Below are positions 1 to 8,898 of a stretch of 15,307 nt of DNA, in pieces (the stretch's first letter is position 1; every line of letters starts with the position of its first letter). The DNA comes from DATFMH01 sp035267045 (lineage in GTDB: Bacteria; Bacteroidota; Rhodothermia; Balneolales; DATFMH01). Made by a program: the position numbers and the translations under genes. The stretch lies in the NCBI GenBank assembly GCA_035267045.1, contig DATFMH010000183.1:1-15307 (forward strand). The letters run 5' to 3'. The notes under the pieces are model-generated. The model was given only the letters and a program-made list of their open reading frames with translations. It was not told the origin of the DNA and did not search any database.

Positions 1-188
1 CCGTCTGCCATTTATTTATAACACCAATCTCTCTGACATCCATCAAACTAAATATACAGGTTGGTGGTTTGGTAGTTGGAAAATCTACTATCTCAATTCA
101 ATTCAGATTAAACAATCAGCTCATTCAAAAATGTTATTTCTTTAAAATTATTTAAAATCATAAGCATTCAGTAAAAGAGGAGCCTTAT
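1..188. other. 5' intergenic leader of the protease gene
   Basis: No gene can be supported here. Plus-strand frame 2 is open from the window edge to a stop at 143-145 (47 codons), and frame 3 is open to a stop at 153-155. Because both frames are open, neither is good evidence for the C-terminus of an upstream gene. A Shine-Dalgarno-like AGAGGAG lies just before the ATG at 189 and decides that start. I see no convincing promoter match of the TTG / TAnnTTTG type. Confidence 0.5.
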
Positions 189-3100
189 ATGAAGAAAAAA
201 TATTTATTTAGTTCGTTGTCCCTTTTGTTTCTGTTATGGAGTCAGGCCGGATTGGTCAGGGCTTCAAAAACCGGCTCAACTTTATCCGGTGTTAAAGAAT
301 CTCAAAAAAAGAATAGGGTCACTTCAATTAAAAGTTCTACAGGGAATAAGCTTTTATTGCTGCGCGCTCCGAGTATGTCTAAATCGCAGATTACATTTGA
401 GTATGGTGGCGAGATCTGGATTATGGACCGGAGCGGTGGAAAAGCTCATCGGCTTGTAACCGGATCGGATGTTCTTGCGATGCCTATCTTCTCACCGGAT
501 GGCTCAATGGTGGCTTACACCGGTACATACGATCATAATACGGATGTTTATGTTGTTTCAGCCGATGGGGGACAACCCAGAAGATTGACTTTTCATCCGG
601 GAAATGACATTGCCGTAGGCTGGACACCCGACGGAAAAGATATACTATTCCGTTCACGGCGTTTCAGTTTTTCAGATCCCGATCAGCTCTATAAAGTACC
701 TGTAGATGGTGGATTTCCCCGGGAACTGCCGCTTTCAAGAGCTGAAACGGGTTCGTACTCCCCGGATGGTACTCATATTGCCTATGTCCCCGCATTTCAG
801 TGGGAGCCATATTGGAAGGGCTATCGTGGTGGACAAACTACTCCTATCTGGATTGCCAATCTATCTAATTCCAGTGTGGTTAAACTACCGAGGGAAAATG
901 CCAATCTTAATGATCCTATGTGGGTTGGTAATAAAGTCTATTATTTGTCGGATCAGGACGGGCCTATCACTCTTTTTTCATACAACACTAAAACGAAAAA
1001 GGTTGTTAAGGTCATAAATAATGATGGCTTTGATATAACGTCTGCTTCGGCGGGTCCTGGCGGTATCATTTATTCCAGGTTCGGACAATTGTATATCTAT
1101 AATTTTACAACAAAACAGTCACATCACATTTCTGTTACCGTAAAAGGCGATTTACCACAGCTGCGTCCGCATTATAAGAAAGTTGCGGATGAGATTCGCA
1201 ATTATGATATCTCACCCAATGGTGTCAGGGCCGTTTTTGAAGCACACGGTGAAATATTAACTGTCCCTACAAAACATGGAAGTATCGATAACCTGACCAG
1301 TAGTCCCGGTGTCGAAGATCGTGGGCCGGCATGGTCGCCTGATGGAAAATCTATCGCTTATTTTGCCGATAAAGGTGGAGAATATGATTTGTACATTAAA
1401 AATCAGGATGGGATCGGGTCCGTTCGTAAAATTTCACTCGGACAGTTAGGAGCTTACTACTATGATTTACGTTGGTCACCCGATGGCAACAAGCTAACGT
1501 TTACCGATCAGAAATTAAATCTTTGGTACGTGGATCTGACGCAGTCTAATCCAAAACCTATAAAAGTCGATACAGATGCATATGATGACAATTCTTTGCA
1601 TGAATTTGATGCGCGTTGGTCGCCTGACAGCCAATGGCTTACTTATACCAGGATCATGCCTAATTTTCTTCACTCCGTATTTATTTATTCACTTAAGGAT
1701 CATCAAACCCATCAAATAACTGATTTGGGAAGTGATTGTCTGTATCCGGTCTTTGGGGCTGATGGTAACCACTTATACTTTACCTCAAGTACCAATACGG
1801 GATTGTCCGAAGGGAAAGGGCCATGGGAAATGACAAGTATGGAACGGCCTGTTGAACGCAATATTTATGCAGTGAATCTCAAAAAGGGATTCCCGTCGCC
1901 TATAGCTACTAAAAGCGGTTATGAGGATACGGAATCGTCGAAATCCGGTAAGAATGATTCCGTTACAGGTAAACAAGACAACTCAAAAAATGTTGAAATT
2001 GATTTCAGTAACATGATGTCTCGTGCCGTGGCTTTACCTGTTTCAGCAGCAAATTATAAAGGAATGATGGCCGGGAAAACCGGGATATTGTATTTGATCA
2101 AATCGCCACTGGTAACCATTCCGGGACATTATAACCGTAATGGCGCTGAAGTGCTCAAATATGTTATGAAGACCCACAAAACCCAAACACTAATCTCCGG
2201 TATATCGGGATTCAAGCTGTCATCGAATGGAACAAAAGCCATTTACAGAAAGGGCAGAAGCTGGTTCATCGGATCGACAGCAGGCTCCAAAATTGCACAT
2301 CCCACCAAACTTAAGATTTCTGATATGAGAGTATATGTCGATCCTCATAAGGAATGGACGGATATGTACTATGAATCATGGCGAATCGAACGTGCTTTCT
2401 TTTACAATCCCAATTATGATGGCTTAAATATCAATAAGGCAGAGAAAGAATTTGCTGCGTATTTACCCGGGATTGCCAGTCGCACCGGACTCAATTTCCT
2501 CTTTAAAGAGATGCTCAGCTATATTTCTGTCGGCCATGAGTTTGTAAGAGGTGGAACAGAGCCTAAGATGGAAAATATTAAAGTTGGATTGTTGGGTGCC
2601 AACTATAAGATTGATCATAATCGTTATAAGATCACAAAGATATTTACATCAGGTTCATGGAATCCCGACTTATATGCCCCGTTGGCTCAACCCGGGCTGG
2701 AAGTTGGAACCGGTGATTATGTCCTGGCTGTTAATGGCAGACCCATAACAGGTGAGATGAATATTTACAGCGCTTTTGAGGATATGGCCAATAAAGTTGT
2801 TACCCTGACGGTCGGACCAAATCCCAGCATGAAGGATTCTCATCAGATTACGGTAAAAACCATTCCCAGTGAGTTTAAACTACGTAATGAGGCCTGGATT
2901 GAGCATAATAAAGAGCTGGTGGATAAATTAAGCGATGGTAAATTGGGCTATGTCTATCTGCCCAATACCGGTTCAGGAGGATTCAATAACTTCAACCGTT
3001 ACTATTTTTCGCAGGTGGATAAAAAAGGTGTAATCATTGATGAACGTTATAATCACGGTGGTGATATCTCTGATTATATTATCCAATATTTGAAGCGAAA

Positions 3101-3587
3101 ACCCATGAGCATGTTTGTCACACGCTACGGGAAGAAGGCCATATTACCGCAAGAGGCTATTTTCGGACCTAAGGTGATGGTCATTAACCAGTTTGCCGGT
3201 TCCGGAGGAGATGCTTTGCCGTGGTATTTTAAAATGGATCATATCGGGACACTCGTCGGTAAGAAAACGTGGGGCGGACTTGTTGGTATTGGCGGTTATC
3301 CACCGTTAATGGATGGTGGCAGTGTTACGGCACCACGAATGGCCATAGAAGGGTTGGATGGTACATTCCCTGTTGAAGGACATGGTATAGCGCCGGATGT
3401 ATCCGTATGGCAAAATCCGGAATTGGTCAGAAAAGGACATGATCCGCAGCTGGAGAAAGCTGTACAGGTTGCTCTTAAAGAGCTGAAAGATCATCCGCTG
3501 CCTGCGTATAAGAAACCACCATACCGAAATTATCATCCGCAACTCCCGCCTTTACCAACAGATAATACCGGTTCAAACGGCAGGTAA
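189..3587 (+). CDS. Secreted tricorn-like S41 family peptidase
   Basis: Large serine protease of the tricorn family (MEROPS S41), expected to degrade peptides outside the cytoplasm. Residues 1-25 form a typical signal peptide (KKK, then a hydrophobic core, ending VRA). Residues of about 60-720 carry PD40/WD40-like propeller blades with repeated SPDG-type motifs: FSPDGSMVAY, WTPDGKDILF, YSPDGTHIAY, WSPDGKSIAYF, WSPDGNKLTF, WSPDSQWLTY. A Ser/Lys/Asn-rich linker lies near 578-600. A PDZ domain follows at about 795-890, then the S41 domain at about 905-1100. The nucleophile is Ser1005 in FAGSGGDALPWYF, with Glu1063 in PVEGHGIAPD; their spacing of 58 equals that of Thermoplasma tricorn (Ser965/Glu1023). 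The partner His is His783 in SVGHEFVRGG, preceded by Gly where archaeal tricorn has Ser745. At 1132 residues it is a usual full length. It seems monocistronic and converges on argH. Confidence 0.93.
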   Translation: MKKKYLFSSLSLLFLLWSQAGLVRASKTGSTLSGVKESQKKNRVTSIKSSTGNKLLLLRAPSMSKSQITFEYGGEIWIMDRSGGKAHRLVTGSDVLAMPIFSPDGSMVAYTGTYDHNTDVYVVSADGGQPRRLTFHPGNDIAVGWTPDGKDILFRSRRFSFSDPDQLYKVPVDGGFPRELPLSRAETGSYSPDGTHIAYVPAFQWEPYWKGYRGGQTTPIWIANLSNSSVVKLPRENANLNDPMWVGNKVYYLSDQDGPITLFSYNTKTKKVVKVINNDGFDITSASAGPGGIIYSRFGQLYIYNFTTKQSHHISVTVKGDLPQLRPHYKKVADEIRNYDISPNGVRAVFEAHGEILTVPTKHGSIDNLTSSPGVEDRGPAWSPDGKSIAYFADKGGEYDLYIKNQDGIGSVRKISLGQLGAYYYDLRWSPDGNKLTFTDQKLNLWYVDLTQSNPKPIKVDTDAYDDNSLHEFDARWSPDSQWLTYTRIMPNFLHSVFIYSLKDHQTHQITDLGSDCLYPVFGADGNHLYFTSSTNTGLSEGKGPWEMTSMERPVERNIYAVNLKKGFPSPIATKSGYEDTESSKSGKNDSVTGKQDNSKNVEIDFSNMMSRAVALPVSAANYKGMMAGKTGILYLIKSPLVTIPGHYNRNGAEVLKYVMKTHKTQTLISGISGFKLSSNGTKAIYRKGRSWFIGSTAGSKIAHPTKLKISDMRVYVDPHKEWTDMYYESWRIERAFFYNPNYDGLNINKAEKEFAAYLPGIASRTGLNFLFKEMLSYISVGHEFVRGGTEPKMENIKVGLLGANYKIDHNRYKITKIFTSGSWNPDLYAPLAQPGLEVGTGDYVLAVNGRPITGEMNIYSAFEDMANKVVTLTVGPNPSMKDSHQITVKTIPSEFKLRNEAWIEHNKELVDKLSDGKLGYVYLPNTGSGGFNNFNRYYFSQVDKKGVIIDERYNHGGDISDYIIQYLKRKPMSMFVTRYGKKAILPQEAIFGPKVMVINQFAGSGGDALPWYFKMDHIGTLVGKKTWGGLVGIGGYPPLMDGGSVTAPRMAIEGLDGTFPVEGHGIAPDVSVWQNPELVRKGHDPQLEKAVQVALKELKDHPLPAYKKPPYRNYHPQLPPLPTDNTGSNGR

Positions 3588-3608
3588 ATAACATTAGATA
3601 TAAAATTG

Positions 3609-3651
3609 AAATACAATGGCCGGACGATAATGGCTGGCCATTGTATTTTTT
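3609..3651. terminator. Bidirectional intrinsic terminator
   Basis: A perfect 13-bp inverted repeat, AAATACAATGGCC (3609-3621) and GGCCATTGTATTT (3636-3648), with a 14-nt loop. Six T residues (3646-3651) follow on the plus strand, so it ends the protease transcript at 3587. Read on the minus strand it lies just past the argH stop at 3657, with a weaker T tract, and probably also serves the arginine operon. Confidence 0.85.
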
Positions 3652-3656
3652 GCTTA

Positions 3657-5015
3657 TCAATTACTCAATAACTTATTTAAAATCTCACTCCACTCAGAAT
3701 TGTGATTATCCAGCCAAGTAGCATATTCCTGTAGTTCATTGTCAAAGAATTGCGCGTCACATTTTCCTGGAGCGCCCTCATGGTGGTATGAATTGCTTAG
3801 TGTTTCATTATCCGGGACATCCATTTCCGGATAAATTGATCCGGCCCTCTGATAGGCTTCCCGAAAAGGCATGCCTTCCAGCGTCAATTTATTAGCAATA
3901 TGAGTGGCAAATAATTCTCTTGACAGGGCCTTTTCACAGGCGTCCTTGTTAAAGCTTACACCTTTCAATGCATGAATGACGGCGTCATTTAACCGCTTCA
4001 TATGGTTCAGGGCATCCATGAGTATTTTTTTTACCAGTTGCAGGTCACGGTGATATCCCGAACTCATATTATTGGTCAAACTGTAAAGCTGTGTTAACCA
4101 TCCGGCATAAACATGCGATTCGCCGCGGATCAGTTCCCAGACATCGGGATTTCTCTTTTGAGGCATGATACTGCTTCCGGATACCTGGTCGTCGCTGACC
4201 TGTACAAATTGCTTATCCATGCCAACATATGATATGATATCCGATGCCATCCGGTTATATACCTGGGCAGCTATGTTCAATGCCGAGATAATCTTCTGTT
4301 CCGCTAAACCACGAAATAGTTGAGCCGAGGTTACAGCGTAAAGGGGCTTTGAAAAACCTAGTGTATCCGCTATGAATGATTTATCTATCTTAATATGAGG
4401 TACACCAAAACCTGCTGCTGAACCTAAAGGACTGGAATCTACAGCATAATAGGATTCGATGACAGCGTCGAAGGATAGCATAAATAGTTCCAGGTAACCC
4501 ATAAACCAGGCGTCTGCTGAATTTGGCATAGCCGGCTGTGTGTGAGTATAACCCGGGAAAAAAATACCATGATTATTTGCTGTTTTATCTTTCAGGATAT
4601 CAGTTATTTGAAGCCACTGTGAAAAAATATCCCGCAGTTGAACTTTGGTATACAGGCGAATATCAGAAAGGATTAAATCATTTCGTGATCGGCCTGCATG
4701 TATCTTTTTCCCGGTGTCGCCGCATTTCGATGTAAGATATTTTTCGATAGCTGAGTGAACGTCTTCATCTGTCTCATTCAAGTGAAATTCATTGTTATCC
4801 CAAAGCTGATATATCTCGCGTAACTTATCGAGTAATTCATCTTTCTCATTCCCGTTTAGTAAGGATATCTTATGGAGCCCCATAACCTGGGCTATATTGG
4901 AAAAAACGTCGTATGGTATCAGGAATTCATCGTATAGACGGTCTTCCGCCGCCGTAAAATTAAAAAACCAATCAGATCCATACGGTTTATTGGAATGCTG
5001 CCATAATGTTTTCAT
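3657..5015 (-). CDS. argH: Argininosuccinate lyase
   Basis: Last step of arginine synthesis: argininosuccinate is split into arginine and fumarate in the cytoplasm. The 452-residue protein belongs to the fumarase/aspartase superfamily. Family motifs are visible in order: TDEDVHSAIE (82-91), HAGRSRNDL (106-114), YTHTQPAMP with the catalytic His158, and the mobile signature loop GSSIMPQKRNPD (280-291), whose serines include the general acid/base. The length is normal for the family. It is the last gene of the seven-gene operon, starting 14 nt after the argE stop, and ends (TGA) just before the shared terminator at 3609-3651. It lacks a fused C-terminal GNAT domain, which some ArgH proteins carry as N-acetylglutamate synthase, so the missing acetyltransferase is not hidden here. 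Confidence 0.96.
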   Translation of the reverse strand: MKTLWQHSNKPYGSDWFFNFTAAEDRLYDEFLIPYDVFSNIAQVMGLHKISLLNGNEKDELLDKLREIYQLWDNNEFHLNETDEDVHSAIEKYLTSKCGDTGKKIHAGRSRNDLILSDIRLYTKVQLRDIFSQWLQITDILKDKTANNHGIFFPGYTHTQPAMPNSADAWFMGYLELFMLSFDAVIESYYAVDSSPLGSAAGFGVPHIKIDKSFIADTLGFSKPLYAVTSAQLFRGLAEQKIISALNIAAQVYNRMASDIISYVGMDKQFVQVSDDQVSGSSIMPQKRNPDVWELIRGESHVYAGWLTQLYSLTNNMSSGYHRDLQLVKKILMDALNHMKRLNDAVIHALKGVSFNKDACEKALSRELFATHIANKLTLEGMPFREAYQRAGSIYPEMDVPDNETLSNSYHHEGAPGKCDAQFFDNELQEYATWLDNHNSEWSEILNKLLSN

Positions 5016-5029
5016 AGGATAAAAAGTGT

Positions 5030-6082
5030 TTAGCTGAAATAATATTTAATCGTTTCTTTATAAAGTTTTACGCCATCATGTAATTGGTCCACTTCGATAT
5101 ATTCATCACGTTTATGAGACATCTGACTGTGTCCGGGGCCCATTTTTACGGTCGGAATATCATGCAGAAAAACCCAATCGGAACTGGTAGGTGAGCCAAA
5201 TTGATTTTGCTTCGATGCCAATAACGCACTTTGTGCTATCGGTTCCTGTGGATCTGTACCGGTGGCTATATATCTGTCTGATATAATTTCTACTTCAGCC
5301 CCGGTCTCTTTTTTGATCGTATTAATGATTAATTCATTCGGAACTTCCGGGATCGTACGAATATCAAGTATAACTTCGACCTGTTCGGGTGCCATATTGT
5401 TTGCTGTCCCGCCGTTAATCTTCGTTGGAGTGATTTTTACTTTACCGAGGAAATTGTTTTCTGCTTCAAAAGAACAATGCTGAAGTTTTTCGAGTATATC
5501 GGTAATATTATAAATAGCATTATTCGTACTGACCCGGGCGGCATGTCCGGAATCTCCTTTACTGATAAGCTTAAGTATGAGCAATCCTTTTTGAGCTATG
5601 CATGGAGCAAGGGACGTAGGTTCTCCGACTATAGCCGCATCCGGTTTATCAATTTTTGTACGTAAATATGCCATCCCGTTGTTAAAGCCGGATGCTTCTT
5701 CGCACACAGTTAATGCCAGGCTTACCCGGCCATTGGGATTATAACCTTCTTCAGCCAGTTCCAGTAACGCTGTTAACATGCTCGAACCACAGCCTTTGGC
5801 ATCCGTTGTTCCTCTTCCATAAATTTTTCCATCCTCATAATGAGGCTCAAATGGCTCGCCTGAATGATCAGGAGAAGGGGGGACGACATCGGTATGGGAA
5901 TTAAGTAATAACCAGTTATGTCCACTTCCAAGATGGAAAAGGATATTGTTCTCGAATCGCTCAATCTCAAGTAAACCGGTATCCCTGACATACGATTCGA
6001 GCCAATCCACGATAGGTTTTTCCTGTTCACTGAGACTGGGAAAACTGACCATTTTCACCAAAAGAGATTCTATATCAAGCAT
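5030..6082 (-). CDS. argE: M20 deacetylase, N-acetylcitrulline/acetylornithine type (ArgE)
   Basis: Metal-dependent deacetylase of the M20/ArgE-DapE family, 350 residues. In a pathway with ArgF' the substrate should be N-acetylcitrulline. Metal ligands are recognisable: His63 and Asp65 in NSHTDVVP, Asp94 in GRGTTDAKG, Glu128/Glu129 in CEEASGF, the GEPT acidic ligand near 153-156, and His323 in SHKRDEY. I chose the ATG at 6082 (MLDIESLL), one base after the argB stop. An upstream in-frame ATG at 6169 would add 29 residues that overlap the argB end and do not resemble the family. The gene sits between argB and argH in the same transcription unit. DapE-type specificity cannot be excluded from motifs alone, but the operon context makes ArgE the better reading. 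Confidence 0.88.
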   Translation of the reverse strand: MLDIESLLVKMVSFPSLSEQEKPIVDWLESYVRDTGLLEIERFENNILFHLGSGHNWLLLNSHTDVVPPSPDHSGEPFEPHYEDGKIYGRGTTDAKGCGSSMLTALLELAEEGYNPNGRVSLALTVCEEASGFNNGMAYLRTKIDKPDAAIVGEPTSLAPCIAQKGLLILKLISKGDSGHAARVSTNNAIYNITDILEKLQHCSFEAENNFLGKVKITPTKINGGTANNMAPEQVEVILDIRTIPEVPNELIINTIKKETGAEVEIISDRYIATGTDPQEPIAQSALLASKQNQFGSPTSSDWVFLHDIPTVKMGPGHSQMSHKRDEYIEVDQLHDGVKLYKETIKYYFS

Positions 6083-6083
6083 G

Positions 6084-6869
6084 TTATAATTCTTCGTTTT
6101 TGAGAAGTTTCGTTCCGTTTTTATTAACCAGGGTTTCGGGGCTGCATATAACAACCTCCTGCACACCATTTTTAATTGATTTAAAACCTGTTTGAAGCTT
6201 TGGTATCATGCCATCCCTTATCCATCCTTGTTCTAACCCCGTTTGAAAATCTGTCCAGTTCAATGTCGGTAATGGATTATTGGAGTTATCCCATACCGCA
6301 CCGGTCTTAGTAAGTAACATTAACGTTTGGCAATTTAAAGCAATAGCCAGTTTCATGGCCAATGTATCGGCATTTACATTCAATAAACCGACATCGTTCG
6401 ACCAGGTCAGGCAACCGATAACAGGAATAAATCGATTTTCCAACATCAGGTTAATGAATGTTGTATTTATTTGTTCGATTTCTCCGACATAGCCGAAATC
6501 GATATTCTGACCATTAATATTCAGTGGTTTTCTTCGAACAGAGGTACTAATATTGGCATCGGCGGCAGTGATACCGACAGCGGATAACCCGTATGCTCGT
6601 ATTTCAGAAATCAGTTTTTTATTGACGGATCCTGCCATAGCCTGAATAAAAATTTCCAATGTCTTTTTATCCGTAACTCTTCGTCCCTGATGTTTGGTAG
6701 TCGTAACATCCAAACGTTTGCTAAGGATGTCCACCTGTTTCCCGGCTCCATGGACAATGACCACCGGCTGATTCTGAGAATATTTTTGTTGTAACCAGGT
6801 GAGAAAAAGTTTCAAAAAGTGCGGATGATCAACGATTTCTCCACCGATCTTTACAAGGACAGGTTCCAT
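6084..6869 (-). CDS. argB: Acetylglutamate kinase
   Basis: Phosphorylates N-acetylglutamate with ATP (second step of the acetylated arginine pathway). The 261-residue protein has the amino-acid-kinase fold signatures: KIGG (7-10, Lys7), the glycine loop HGAGKQVD (40-47, GAG where many homologues have GGG), RRVTD (63-67), NVNADTLA (164-171), and GMIPKL (220-225) with the likely catalytic Lys224. KIGG starts only seven residues from the N-terminus, so the extra N-terminal helix found in arginine-inhibited kinases is absent. By analogy this enzyme is more like the arginine-insensitive E. coli type, which would leave control to another step or to transcription. Its start overlaps the argF' end by 19 nt, and argE starts one base after its stop. 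Confidence 0.95.
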   Translation of the reverse strand: MEPVLVKIGGEIVDHPHFLKLFLTWLQQKYSQNQPVVIVHGAGKQVDILSKRLDVTTTKHQGRRVTDKKTLEIFIQAMAGSVNKKLISEIRAYGLSAVGITAADANISTSVRRKPLNINGQNIDFGYVGEIEQINTTFINLMLENRFIPVIGCLTWSNDVGLLNVNADTLAMKLAIALNCQTLMLLTKTGAVWDNSNNPLPTLNWTDFQTGLEQGWIRDGMIPKLQTGFKSIKNGVQEVVICSPETLVNKNGTKLLKNEEL

Positions 6870-7876
6870 AATTTCATCAATATCGCTTTTTGTATGTGTA
6901 ATCTGTTTTCAGCCTGTTCAATATGTATGGCTTTGGGATCGTCCAGGACAGCGTCTTCGGCAACGACATTTCTTCTGATGGGAAGACAGTGCATGAATCT
7001 GGCTGAACGTGTTTTAGCCATATCTTTAGCTGTGAGTGTCCAGTCTTTGTGTTGCTGCCTGATCTTTTTTTCTTCATCCGGATTAGAATAAACGGGTGCG
7101 GCATGCCACGATTTAGCGTAGACAATATCGGCATTTTTTAAAGCTTCATCGCGTTTATGTGTAATATTCAAATTCGAAGAGGCATACTGTTTTATATTGT
7201 TGAGTACAGGCTTATCCGGCATCATCTCGGGCGGACATGCAAGCGTTACATTTGCACCGCTTCGGACGAATGCTTCAAGCGTTGTTTGCGGAACGGCCCG
7301 GGGCAGGGGATGAGGATGTGGGGCCCATGTCAATACTACATTGACATCATCGAGCGATGGTCCCATTGTTTCTATAAGCGTCATCCAGTCGGCCATAGCC
7401 TGACAAGGATGCGCCGTGGCGCTTTCCATGTTTATGACCGGTACGGACGCGTAACCGGCCATCTTTTTTAGGATCGTGTCATTCTTATCTTTTTCTTCAT
7501 CTTTAAATGAGGCAAAATACCGTATTCCCAATGTATCGACATAATTCGACAGTACCTGCATCATTTCCTTGATATGTTCCTGGTTATCACCATCCATTAT
7601 GGTACCATCTTCCAATTCAATATTCCAGGAACTTTTACCCGGTTGAATGACTACTGATTGTGCTCCAAGATGAGCGGCGGCAGTCTGAAAAGATATTAAT
7701 GTTCGTAAGGATGGATTGTTGAAAAAAAGTCCTAAAACACGATCTTTTGCGATGTGTTCACGATAATTATTCTTTTTTAAATCGGTGGCAAGTTTGATTA
7801 TTGATGTCAGTTCATCTGTCGGCCAATCTGACAAATAAAGAAAATCTTTTTTAGTAAGTGAAGGAGTTGAATTCAT
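6851..7876 (-). CDS. argF': N-acetylornithine carbamoyltransferase (AOTCase-like)
   Basis: Carbamoyl-phosphate-dependent transferase acting on an acylated ornithine, 341 residues. Visible motifs: carbamoyl-phosphate loop FFNNPSLRT (51-59), QPGKSSW (78-84), MDGDNQEH (94-101), HPCQ (156-159), HCLPIRRN (296-303) and AENRLHIQK (322-330). The last of these matches the Xanthomonas AOTCase region carrying the carboxylated lysine (here Lys330) and differs from Bacteroides fragilis succinylornithine carbamoyltransferase. QPGKxxW is also AOTCase-like. The residue that separates the two specificities (Glu in Xanthomonas, Pro in B. fragilis, by my alignment) is Gln99 here. Acetylornithine is therefore the likelier substrate, not a proven one. 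The start codon overlaps the argC stop as ATGA. A classical ornithine carbamoyltransferase is unlikely because of the MDGD loop and the neighbouring argE. Confidence 0.88.
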   Translation of the reverse strand: MNSTPSLTKKDFLYLSDWPTDELTSIIKLATDLKKNNYREHIAKDRVLGLFFNNPSLRTLISFQTAAAHLGAQSVVIQPGKSSWNIELEDGTIMDGDNQEHIKEMMQVLSNYVDTLGIRYFASFKDEEKDKNDTILKKMAGYASVPVINMESATAHPCQAMADWMTLIETMGPSLDDVNVVLTWAPHPHPLPRAVPQTTLEAFVRSGANVTLACPPEMMPDKPVLNNIKQYASSNLNITHKRDEALKNADIVYAKSWHAAPVYSNPDEEKKIRQQHKDWTLTAKDMAKTRSARFMHCLPIRRNVVAEDAVLDDPKAIHIEQAENRLHIQKAILMKLWNLSL

Positions 7877-8898
7877 AAAATATAACCGGGTTGTGTGAGA
7901 CCAGTGGTTTCATTCAGTCCGAACATAAGATTTATATTTTGAATGGCTTGTCCGGATGCGCCTTTAATTAAGTTATCCAATGCTATACCAACAACGACGT
8001 GGGGTCCATCCTGTTGCCATCCGATATCAACGAAATTGCTGCCGACAACATGATTTAATTCCGGCAGAATTTGACTAAAACGAACGAATGGAGAGTTTTT
8101 GTAAGCTGATTCATATATAGATCCTATTGGGACATCTTTTGAAAGTGTAAAAGAAGCCGTCATCCAAATACCCCGAACGAAAGGCCCTGATAAAGGGGTA
8201 AATAAGACATCCGGATTATTATTTGTCAGGCTTTTTGCCGATTGAAACAATTCGCTCATGTGTTGGTGTTTTAACACCTTATATGCTTTTACATTACCAA
8301 ATCGATGAGAGAAATGTACCGCCTGTGATAATTTGGCACCGGAGCCGGAAGATCCTGTCATACCCGTAACATGATATGAAGCAGCACAATTATGTTGAAT
8401 AAGTGGTAAAAGGGCAATCTGCATGGCGGTAGCAAAACAACCGGGATTAGCTACATAAGACGATTTTAAAATCTCTTTTTTGAAAAATTCCGGCAGGCCA
8501 TATTGGAATTTTTGTATCGTTTTAGGATAGGCATGTTCATAGCCGTAATACGTCTGATAATCTTCAGGGTTATGTAATCTGTAATCAGAACCTACATCCA
8601 GTATTTTACCCTTATAACCGGATTCCAATAGTTTATGTATCCATTCTGCGGATTTTCCATGGGGCAGCGTAAATACGATAAGATCAGAATCATCATTCAA
8701 TACGGATTCAACGGAGGTAATCTTTTGGGTATATACTTTTTTCAAAGCCGGGTAAATATCTTCCAGAAATGTACCCGCCGAACTAAATCCGTATATCTTT
8801 TCCAGCGTAAGATTTGGATGTTGTAACATCAAGCGCAGGAATTCGATACCTGAAAATCCACTTGCGCCAACTAACGACAATGTGATTTGGGAATTCAT
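7873..8898 (-). CDS. argC: N-acetyl-gamma-glutamyl-phosphate reductase
   Basis: NADPH-dependent reduction of N-acetylglutamyl phosphate to the semialdehyde (third step). The protein has 341 residues. The Rossmann dinucleotide loop VGASGFSG is at 10-17. The active-site Cys154 is in VANPGCFATAM, followed by a TGSSGSGAKLS loop (181-191) and the HRFGNVKAYKVLKHQH stretch near 198-213 that holds conserved catalytic and substrate residues. Length is usual for the family. Both ends overlap neighbours by four bases as ATGA: the start with the DUF1611 stop, and the stop with the argF' start. This predicts translational coupling of all three genes. Confidence 0.95.
   Translation of the reverse strand: MNSQITLSLVGASGFSGIEFLRLMLQHPNLTLEKIYGFSSAGTFLEDIYPALKKVYTQKITSVESVLNDDSDLIVFTLPHGKSAEWIHKLLESGYKGKILDVGSDYRLHNPEDYQTYYGYEHAYPKTIQKFQYGLPEFFKKEILKSSYVANPGCFATAMQIALLPLIQHNCAASYHVTGMTGSSGSGAKLSQAVHFSHRFGNVKAYKVLKHQHMSELFQSAKSLTNNNPDVLFTPLSGPFVRGIWMTASFTLSKDVPIGSIYESAYKNSPFVRFSQILPELNHVVGSNFVDIGWQQDGPHVVVGIALDNLIKGASGQAIQNINLMFGLNETTGLTQPGYIL

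Noticed and set aside
2..145. Possible C-terminal fragment of an upstream plus-strand gene
   Set aside because: Frames 2 and 3 are both open for about 47-50 codons, so neither stands out, and no family motif is visible in either.
4538..4735. Plus-strand ORFs inside the arg operon (also at 5262, 5692, 6280, 6819, 7157, 8635, 10717)
   Set aside because: All lie antisense within genes with clear family motifs and show no motifs of their own.
6083..6169. Longer argE start at 6169
   Set aside because: The added 29 residues come from the argB reverse frame and do not resemble the family. The ATG at 6082 gives 1-nt spacing from the argB stop and a normal N-terminus.
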